Part shown: in pieces, positions 55,591 to 64,000 of the stretch
Layout of the letters: each line of letters begins with the position of its first letter
Numbering within the stretch: the first letter of the stretch is position 1
Assembly (NCBI GenBank): GCA_037074765.1
Contig: JBAMDO010000030.1
Location: 310,001 to 374,000, forward strand
Length of the DNA: 64,000 bases
Source: Mansonella perstans
Taxonomy: Eukaryota > Nematoda > Chromadorea > Rhabditida > Onchocercidae
Reading direction: 5' to 3'
Made by a program: the position numbers and the translations under genes
The notes under the pieces: model-generated
Told to the model about the DNA's origin: nothing
Seen by the model: the letters and a program-made list of their open reading frames with translations, nothing else
Database searches by the model: none

Positions 55591-58500
55591 CCAACATTCG
55601 AAAATGTGAATCGCTTTATTCTAGGATGAAAATCTTACGCAATTTCCAAGTGGCAGTCAACTTAACCGGATTTTAGTTGCAAGAAATAGTTTCCCAAAAG
55701 ATTTGTTTCGCGAATGATAAGTTCAAAATATATTATTCAATCCGTCCAATATTCTGCCTTGCGATGCACACACATATTAATCAAATTTTTACTCACTCTT
55801 TTAACAATTATCACATACATATCAGGCTGTTTATTTTTTAGATGATAATTTTTAATTGAAAAATGATAATTAAAAATTATTATTTATCTATCTTTTATTT
55901 TTTTAATTTTTATGATAATTTTTGATTGACAAATGATAACTAAAAATTATTAAATTTTTATTCACTCTTTTGACAATTATTACACATATCAGGCTGTTTA
56001 TTAGTATATTAAGCACACAAGTGCAGATGGATACTTAATATTATCGATTGAAGACAAATTGCGCTGGTGTATTGTTTTTGCAGCTGATGTAAATCAAAGT
56101 TCAAGAATTCAGAATCATTGGCTCAGAAGTAGTGAATGTGGTCAGATTGATATGAAGAAAAACAAGAGAGGACGAAATATGAAGTTGGGAGTAGAATCAA
56201 GATCAAGTTCCTACTTGCCATGTTGCAATTTTTCTTGTCGAAACTTATTCTGTCATTAATTTGTTTGTTGTTATTCTTGAAGACTTCATTCTCATATTTT
56301 CATTTACCTGTTAAAGGTATTTTTGTTCTACAAACTTCCATTTGCATTTCTTATGCGTTGTCATTCGCTATGTGATCACTGACATATCATGGGTCAGGAT
56401 TAGAGTTAATGCTGAATCGTTGGAGGAGACAGTGTACCATGATTAAATAAGTATCTTACAAGCAGCTTTCAAACTAATTTAATATTCTGTTGATCTGTTC
56501 TATAAGAAAATTGAAAACCACGTCTTTCTAATACCGCCTAACTTCCTGCTGTGTCTCGGTGCCAAACAGGCTTTCTATGCCTCGTATATTTGTTAGCAAT
56601 AATTATGATTGTAATATATTACGTTAGCAGTTAGTTAACTTTAAAAACGCTTCTATTTTCCCGCATCAGTGTCCTATCAGCAGTAGTTAATGGTCATAAA
56701 TTGGAGGAAAAGTTCCGCGGTACCTTTGATTTGGGATCTTTTGTCGCTAGGTATTTTAACAATGATTTACACTGTGGTGTAATTCATTCGAATTTTCACA
56801 AACTTGTAATCGTTGCTAATTTATTTCTGCTTCGAGTAAGGCTCAAAAGAAAACTTGAGAGATGAGGGAAATTGCGAGTTACATTGAGCTTATGGTTTTA
56901 TTTAATCTTAGCAACAAAAATATTTATTTAATCTATTGAGTTAATTAACTCTGCAACTTCTGAAATATTGTTTATTTAAAGCATGAACTAATTAATATGA
57001 ATCCATGGAAACGATCGATTAAATGTTTGCGGAAGTGAACAGATTTGAAATCGATGCAAATCACTTCCGCAGCAAAGAGAGGTTCTTGGAAGTATCTATT
57101 CAGCTTTACAAATTAATATAATTTAAAAGAGAGACGCAATAGATCGAAAGGCGAAAAATAAACAGTGGTCAAGTGGTCAAGGACAAGGACAGATCTCTAT
57201 ATCATCATTTACCTCACTATTGACGCTGACGTAAAAGTAATGCAAAGCAAATGATTGCAAAGAAATTAACTGTCCTTCAAGACTGTTGGTTGACAGTCCA
57301 TTCATTTAACTTACTGTATGGCTAATTAACTATCAACTGATTAGATGGAATTTCGCACAATTAATTTAACGATTGATGCAATGGAAAGTAATTTGATAAC
57401 AATAAGCGTTTCAATTCCTTTAAGCTGGCATCAACCGAATCCATGCACTGTTGTTAAGTAGTTAGTATTGTAAATCATTGGTAAAAATGCATATCATTGA
57501 CAATTTTAGTTTATTTTCAAAATTAATTTGAAGAGTGGATTTAGCAAAGTCTGTGGGACCAAAGCGAAAGGAATGATTGTTGACAGCAGATAAAATTTGG
57601 TGGGGAGAGATTCTGAGGTTCGTTGTGCGGAAGGAAATCTTCAAACTCAAAACTTTGTCCTACCTGACTGAAAACCATCCTTTGTGATTGACAGGAAGTT
57701 AACTGAAGAAAATGTGATTGACAAAGCGATCCACAGAAGGATTTTAAAGCAAGCAAGTAGTGTTTTAAAAGAAAACATTTGCTTCCACAATGCCCCATCG
57801 GAACATCTGATTGTCCAGCTGTCCAGCTTGTGCACAGAATCTCTGTTTAGACTTCGTTCTGGTAGCAAAAGCATTTGAATTCTTTCAGCTCACACCAAAA
57901 ACAGAGAAAAAAATGAGCGTAAGGAGTGTAGGAAATAACAAAGCAAAGTTAGAAAGTTCAAAGTTTACAATTGAAGTTAGTATAAAGAGTATAGGGAGAC
58001 ATAGAAATGCAAAAAAAGCGATAAGCCTTAAACCCTCCTGCAGAGACAATGCTTCGTAGGCCATATTATTTCGGTTATCAATCATTCAACTGTTTACTTG
58101 TCTGTTCCATAGGTTAATGTCTCAATAGTTCAGATTTGTTCATATGAATTCAGTGTTTAATAGTTCATTGGTTCAGCAATTTCATTAGTTTGAATGTCCG
58201 CAGTAATAGACAGTTCAGTGGTTCGGCGGTTCTTCGGTCTCGTCTCGTACTTGAAGTATTCAAAATTACGTAGAGTAGAAAATGATTTGAGAGGAAGTTT
58301 GCCGTGTTTGAATGATCTGAGAGGAAGTTTGCTTATCGTTTGTCCCGGATTCATCAACAATTTAGTGATAAGAAAATTCAATGCCACTGTTATCTCTCCA
58401 TCTGGTTATCAGTATCATTTGCCAGCCTTCCATCTGTCATTTCGCTCACTTATTTAACTCAATTGATGTTTCTAAATTTTTTATCCTCTCATTTCTTTAT

Positions 58501-59418
58501 TATATTTTAATTAAATTCCATTAATTTTCCGAATAGCTTTGCCAAGCTTCGTCACTCTCTATGTTAATAAACTCTCACTGTTGACTTTAGTATACAGAGA
58601 GAAATGCAAACAAAGAATTTGGAAAGTTTGTTTTCTGGCCTTCTATGACACACTAACAACTATCTTGTACTTTAATAATCCTATTTATGTGAGATAAATA
58701 ACCGGAAATGTAACCATCATTTACTTAGCGGTTATATTTGCGGAATCGGAATCAACATGAGAGCTAATGTTGACTTCGTGATTCCGTACAAAATGGCTAC
58801 GATAAATCTAGAAAGTCTTCCTGGCAAATGAAGCTTGGCTAAGAGAGCCTGGCCACTTTTTGATTTTTAGTAGCTATTTTTGGTTAAAAATACATGTTAT
58901 TTGCTCCTATGTTGTTATATTTCGAATCACGAGTCATCAGAGAACAGTAATCAGATTACCAATCAGGTCATTGGCCACCCTACCTGGCAACAAAGTACCA
59001 ATCAGGTCATTGGCCACTGACCTACTGATCTAACTTACTCGCTCTACTCGCTGATCTACCTAACTACAGGAAGACTTCTGAAAATTCATTTTGGAGAATG
59101 CAACAAATTATGCCCGAAAATTCATATCACTTTAGAACGCAAATCTGTTCATTGATTTCCATAGATTAGCGATTATGTGAGATCTCCGCAGGCTGCTAGG
59201 TGAACAGTATGAAATTTCAATTTGAGACTATCACAGAAAGGAAAAACGACTAAAGAGTGCAAAGTAAACAATCAAAGCAATTACAAGCAATTTATTGCAA
59301 TTACACGCAATTAAGCAATTACGTGAAATTACGTCAATTAGCTCAAGCAATTACACGCGAAGTGATCGGAAGAGTTCACCTGTTGTTTTAATTTGCTGAT
59401 GGGAAGTGTAACTTTCAG

Positions 59419-61213
59419 AGTATGACATCAGATTACCGTTCTTTTACCATCACAAGGTACAGCCACGACAGCCACTGGGTGATGGTGTTCCTTTATTCCA
59501 GGTTTGTGCAGATGGTTGGTTTCATTCTGCTATATTTTGTTGGGGAAAGACTAGATAAAGGAATACATATGGAAGACTGGAACAATTTCATTCCTATATA
59601 GTTCCTTTCCTTCCAAACAATTTTAATAGGTTTTTATTTGAATTTTTGAAAATATGACTCAGATTCTCAAATTTACAATTTATGAATCATCAACAACCCA
59701 TACAGGTATTTCAGGGATCGGCGGTACTCATGTTGCTTTTTTTGGCTTCAGCACATTGGATACCGACGAACAGTTTCTTGTGGCTCATCGCTCTGGTAGC
59801 TCTCAGTGGCAGCGTATTTTCTCAATCAGCTTATTACTTACCTATTACACTACTGGCAATACAAATGAATTATGTGAGATTAGTAAAGAAACAACAAACT
59901 TGACCCCATACAGAGTGAACTGAACCTACAACAAACCGACCCACACACAGAGTAAACTGAACCTAACTGATCTCACACAGACTGAACCTATGTATTTAAT
60001 GACATGTTTCTTTGAAAGTCATTATTTTGGTGTGATAAGATTCATTACTCCTTTTTCCCCCGTCTATCACTTTATTGGAACTTCGTTTCATCTTGCCAAG
60101 TTTATTCAAAGCTCTTGCCGCTTCTCCTCCAATCAGTACTTATTTTTTACACTGAATACCATCGCTTTCCAAACGAAAAGTTTGGTTATCAGTGTTATCA
60201 CTTATCCTGACTCTTGTGCCAGTATTCACGGCTTCATTTAGCAGAACGAAGTCCAAATCATTCAAAATTTCATAATTTTAGAAACTTTTCATCAAAAATT
60301 CTGGATTAATTTTGGAATACCCGATTAGATTGATGACTCTGATAACCGTCCTACTGAAGAAGTGCGTTTGAAGCTATTTGCATAAATTTTGAAGAGAAGC
60401 AAACGGAACATTGTCTTTGTATTCAGCTCGATATTTGAAAAACTTTTCGATTTTCCCGCTTTTTTGACTGAACTTCAGAGAAATAAGCAGTCTTTTAAGC
60501 ATTAAAATTGCTTGAAACTTTTCAGTCATACCTATATGACCTGATTATGACTATCTGTGTCTCCCTGTGCGTTCCTCTTTCTACATATTGCATTACCTAT
60601 CAAACGACAGGTAACGACAGCTCATCCTTATTGTATATCGTTTTAGCGGTAAGCCATCTTTCCAATTAGTAAAAGAGATGTGATAAAAAGTCTTGAATTT
60701 TGCATTTCATGAATTTCAAATTACTGACGTAAATTTCAGCTCCTTTGTATATTCCTGGCGGCATCTTTCCTGCTAAGCCTAATTATTCAATATGACTTTG
60801 GCCCGGTAAGTTCGGCTTTTGTTTTTTTCAATAAATATTATTCGGGGCTTGGGCTTATCTAGTGCTATAATTCATTGAAACCTGCAAGTGTATACACGTA
60901 TATTGGATGATTGATGCTAATGGTGGCAGCACTGATTAATCAAGTTCTAAATCTGACTGATCAAATTCTAGATCTAATTAAACTTCATAAGTTATTGCTC
61001 CATATCTTTTCGATTTTTTGCCTTTAACATATCTTTTGGAATGATTAGAACTGACCATCCAGTGTTTGCAATCCATCTAGTGTCACATTATGTTTAAAAT
61101 AGCAATATTTTATGTTGCAGTTTGGTGGAATTTCAAAATCGACGACAAGATTGAATGAACGTCTTCCTTTGCTTCCAAATTTTACCAGCTACGGTAACTA
61201 CCAAGTATTTTGA
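59419..61213 (+). CDS. Multi-span membrane protein (3' part), family not recognised
   Basis: Five exons join with consistent phases: 59419-59501, 59715-59873, 60526-60648, 60740-60805, 61121-61213, giving about 174 residues; the start is missing. The first exon is mixed polar (YDIRLPFFYHHKVQPRQPLG). Three or four hydrophobic spans follow: VLMLLFLASAHWI, FLWLIALVALSGSVF with YYLPITLLAI, LYDLIMTICVSLCVPL, and LYIVLALLCIFLAASFLLSL. The short C-terminal tail STTRLNERLPLLPNFTSYGN contains an LPLLP stretch and ends in YQVF. The layout resembles small four-span proteins such as LAPTM or MARVEL-like families, but no signature residue proves it. The exons are GC-richer than the introns around them and every junction uses a good donor and acceptor. 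Confidence 0.7.
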
Positions 61214-63974
61214 TCACGCAATCAGTCGTCAGCAGCTTAGTGGACATGGACTGTTGCAAGTTAGTGGACACTAGCTGCTTTTGCTTTGTGATATTTTTTG
61301 TTGCGATTTGAGAATTTCCCATGGTTGCATTTTTTTTTTCTGTTCTGTTTATGACGCTGCTGTTTTAAGTTAATCTATTAGTACGTGGTTGATAAGTGTG
61401 CCAGCACAAAAGCAATCATTATTTCGCATATTTTCTTGGTGACAAATCTTTCATAAAATTTTCATCTATTGTCGTATGGTGGTGCTTACTTGAAAGCTTT
61501 CCCTAGTGAGAAAAGATTATGTTTATCTTGCAAGAATTTATTAAAGTAATTGCAAGATGAAAATCTTTTCGGATTTTGGTAAAATTTACTAAAGGATTCA
61601 AGACAACTCGAATCTTGACTCTTCAAGTAGATGTAGAAGTAGATGTACTGTGAAAATCACTTCTTCAGAGCTTTTCATGCTTAGATTCTATTTAAATTTA
61701 AAATGCCGAATAGAAACACTTAGCACACTTTTTTAAAAAAATGTCTCCATTGACACCCAATGATGCATATTAGATTTGCCTAATTAAGAATTGCTTCCTT
61801 TGCTGCTGCCTATTATGTGTTATACAAGTTTTTGATGATCTATTTCGATGATCGCAAAGAAAGAAGGAAAGTAACCGTTGATAATAGTTGATGGTTGATG
61901 CTGATGCATCTTAAGCATCCATGCAAGTAACAGCAACAATTCCAAGAAGTCTCTCGAAAATCACTACTCCTCAAAATTTCCCTATTTTACAGCTAGTTGC
62001 TAAACTGAATCTGACAAGCAAATATTACGACGCTACTAAGTAGTTCGGGTTGATGAAAGAACTACTGTAAAAAGGGATCTAGGATCAACTTCTGGATGTT
62101 GTTTTAAAACGAAAAGCAAATGTTTTATATTTGGAATTTTTGATATTATCGCTGATAGCATTACAGCGTTTCTTTAGAAACAATATATTCTGATAGCGAA
62201 AAGTGGACGCATTTAAAATTATGAACTGACTATGGAACAAGAAAGCGAATATCAATTTGACTTCATCAAGGATGCCAGTAATAAATGGCTGAGAAACATT
62301 TAAATAAATCTAAGCTAGGAAGGAAGTTAGTAGCCTAATACCATGCTTGAATTAAGTTGATCATACTGGAATAAGTAGTAATTAAATGGATATCAGTAAG
62401 AAAGGATAGGGATAACAGTGATTTGCGATGTAAGTTTTGATGATCAAATTTGACCCAGAAAGACAAATCAAGGTCCTGGTCACACCTCTCTAGCCGTTAT
62501 TCAGCAAACGTTGTTGTTCCCGTTTGAGAAAATGAGGTTACCCAGTTGAAGATTGAAAACAGGCAGATGCTTTTTGATGTGAAGGTCACTACCGTTTTAA
62601 TCTACTCTTTGGTTGTAACTACCTGTTCACACTATTTTTCCCTAAACAATCAAACTTTCTCGAGAAAAATGGGTCAATAGCAACAGATCAGTCAAGAAAA
62701 AATGTGAATTAAAAAAAAAATTGACGCCAGTCGAGTATCAAAACTGTTCTTTCCTAACCGTTTCATACTTCTCCATCTCAGCTTTAAACAAAATCTTGAA
62801 CATATATAATCTTTTAACGATCTTGCTCCTATAATACACAAAAATCGTCCAGAAATTACTAATTCTACTCGAGAACAAAGGATTAGCTTAATCAGTAGTA
62901 TGGTTGAAGTGTCGTTTTACTTAAAAGGTGTCAGGTTTGATAACCTGATTTTAACTAATTACCATCTAGAACCAAATTCTTCTTTGCAAATGATGCTACT
63001 TCATCTGCAGAATCAGTCAAGCTGACCTCTAAAAGCTTTTGAATCTTCCTATTATTGCAAAGTCCTTCACTTAACTTTTTTCAGATGTACATTTGGAACG
63101 TAAGAAAGGTCAGATCTTCTTCACCATTCTTTATGCTGTCCGTTTTGGTTGGACAAAAAGAAACGATCAAAACCGGAACAAAGCTGTCCAGAGAGAGGTT
63201 GCAGTTGTTTTTCTGAAATTTCCCATTTCACCTTCAAATCTTGCAAACTATTAGTATGCATGGATGAAAGTCGCAATACACCTATGTATGTAGATTTCCA
63301 TGATGCCCTGTGGGTATATCTCCAAGTGCCGGTTGTAATTCAGGTTTTGTAATACAAATTTCTGCACTTGGTCATCAAATCATCAACCCGGAGGGCTTAT
63401 GGTCAGAGATTTGTTAGCCTGTAGTAGAAATGGTGACAATAATCCCTTTCAGTCATTTCTTCCTACATACTTCAAACCAGTTAACAATATCACTTTTGGT
63501 ATCAAGAAAACTCCTCCTTTTCTTCAAAATAACTCTTCATGTCTAACTCCAACTTTACTTTTTAGGTAATCCGCTTAAATTCTTTGCAGCAGGAATAATA
63601 ACTATTTACTTGAATTTTTTCTCTCTGTTCTTTCTCTTTCTACAACGGATCACAACAAGTCATTTAAAATCAATTTCAATCACCTTTCCATGATCTGATC
63701 TCGCCATATCCATCGAAATTAGCATTTTCAATAGCTTTCCCTTTCAGTAATTTCTTCCTACATACTTCAAACCAGTTAACTTCTGACTATTCCTTCCTTT
63801 AAAAAAAGCGCTTCTCGTAGCGGTGCTTCTTCCGGCTATTATCAGATTCTAAAAATTTCTCCGCCTTTATAAAAGGGATGACCAGCAGTGGGACATCGCA
63901 CAATCATTATCAACCAGTTGACACCATTTTCGCTATTTTCCTTTTCATCTTACTTTTATCAGTTGTTACCTAAA
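61214..63974. other. Region without a supported gene
   Basis: 2.8 kb. It holds a direct repeat, TTTCTTCCTACATACTTCAA plus ACCAGTTAAC, at about 63454-63486 and 63750-63780. ORF 63149-63352 shows no domain. A CTTTATAAAAGGG TATA-like box sits at about 63864-63876. Confidence 0.5.
63864..63876 (+). promoter_or_regulatory. TATA-box-like element
   Basis: CTTTATAAAAGGG lies about 100 bases before an ATG at 63975 that opens MVLGLIL. No other TATA this good was noticed before a gene in the window. Confidence 0.4.
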
Positions 63975-64000
63975 TATGGTTCTCGGTCTTATCTTAAGTA
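63975..64000 (+). CDS. Possible first codons of a gene cut by the window edge
   Basis: ATG followed by codons reading MVLGLIL, hydrophobic as in a signal peptide, 100 bases after a TATA-like box. Only 26 bases are visible, so nothing can be said about the product, and the ATG may be fortuitous. Confidence 0.25.

Larger units (their letters stand above)
54137..59418. other. Long stretch without a supported gene
   Basis: 5.3 kb upstream of cdl-1. It contains a 31-bp array at about 54545-54703, a 37-40-bp array at about 55425-55590, an inverted/direct AT-rich repeat with GATAATTTTTAATTG near 55835-55945, and GTCATTGGCCACCCTAC-type short repeats near 58965-59020. It probably includes the missing first exon or exons of the membrane protein gene at 59419, whose preceding exon must end one base into a codon. 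One candidate is the short ORF starting at ATG 58757. Confidence 0.5.

Noticed and set aside
57541..58085. Cluster of overlapping ORFs on both strands
   Set aside because: No domain, compositionally ordinary, and no splice pattern linking them.
63078..63100. Mini-exon ATGTACATTTGGAAC between a good acceptor and a GTAAGA donor
   Set aside because: Both sites look good, but no upstream or downstream exon could be found to pair with it.
1..64000. CRISPR array, phage, integrase, transposase or reverse transcriptase
   Set aside because: The tandem repeats have no regular unique spacers, and no reading frame shows transposase, integrase or polymerase motifs.

Overview
This window looks like nuclear chromosomal DNA from a nematode. 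It is AT-rich, and every protein gene is split into short exons by mostly 60 to 500 bp GT-AG introns ending in TTTCAG-like acceptors. Several start codons sit just after an isolated acceptor, as expected for spliced-leader trans-splicing. The proteins include typical nematode families: an MSP-domain protein, an astacin-like protein with three ShK modules, and an NRF-6-type acyltransferase. Intron density and base composition would fit a spirurid or filarial worm, but that is inference. I rebuilt the exons by hand, requiring open frames and matching splice phases.

Layout. 1-5.9 kb: mrg-1 (+), a chromodomain/MRG chromatin protein. 5.9-9.7 kb: rfl-1/UBA3 (-), the catalytic NEDD8 E1 subunit, convergent with mrg-1. 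10.0-10.7 kb: a small unrecognised single-pass membrane protein (+). 10.9-15.3 kb: a secreted astacin-like protein whose zinc site is destroyed, followed by three ShK modules (+). 15.9-18.4 kb: an MSP-domain protein (+). 19.2-28.1 kb: pfs-2/WDR33 (+). 28.7-30.0 kb: mrpl-20 (-), sharing a 246 bp divergent promoter region with a two-MADF, BESS-like factor (+, 30.3-32.9 kb). 33.8-35.1 kb: oligoribonuclease REXO2 (+). 37.0-38.9 kb: cdc-37 (+). 41.6-46.4 kb: an NRF-6-like acyltransferase (-). 48.6 kb: tRNA-Arg(CCT). 51.2-54.1 kb: cdl-1/SLBP, the histone mRNA stem-loop binding protein (-). 59.4-61.2 kb: the 3' part of an unrecognised multi-span membrane protein (+). 64.0 kb: possibly the first codons of another gene.

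Most genes are unrelated housekeeping loci: chromatin (mrg-1, MADF), neddylation (rfl-1), pre-mRNA 3' processing (pfs-2, cdl-1), mitochondrial translation and small-RNA decay (mrpl-20, REXO2), and kinase folding (cdc-37). I found no mobile element with intact genes, no virus, no CRISPR array and no bacterial operon.

What stands out is fine-scale structure. Local tandem duplications of 35 to about 200 bp repeatedly overlap splice junctions: the astacin-like gene twice, REXO2, the NRF-6-like gene three times, and the 3' UTR of the MSP gene. Usually one copy stays functional and the others are frame-broken. Other points are an apparent one-base A-run deletion in mrg-1, a stop-free 258 bp intron in pfs-2, and the inactive astacin.
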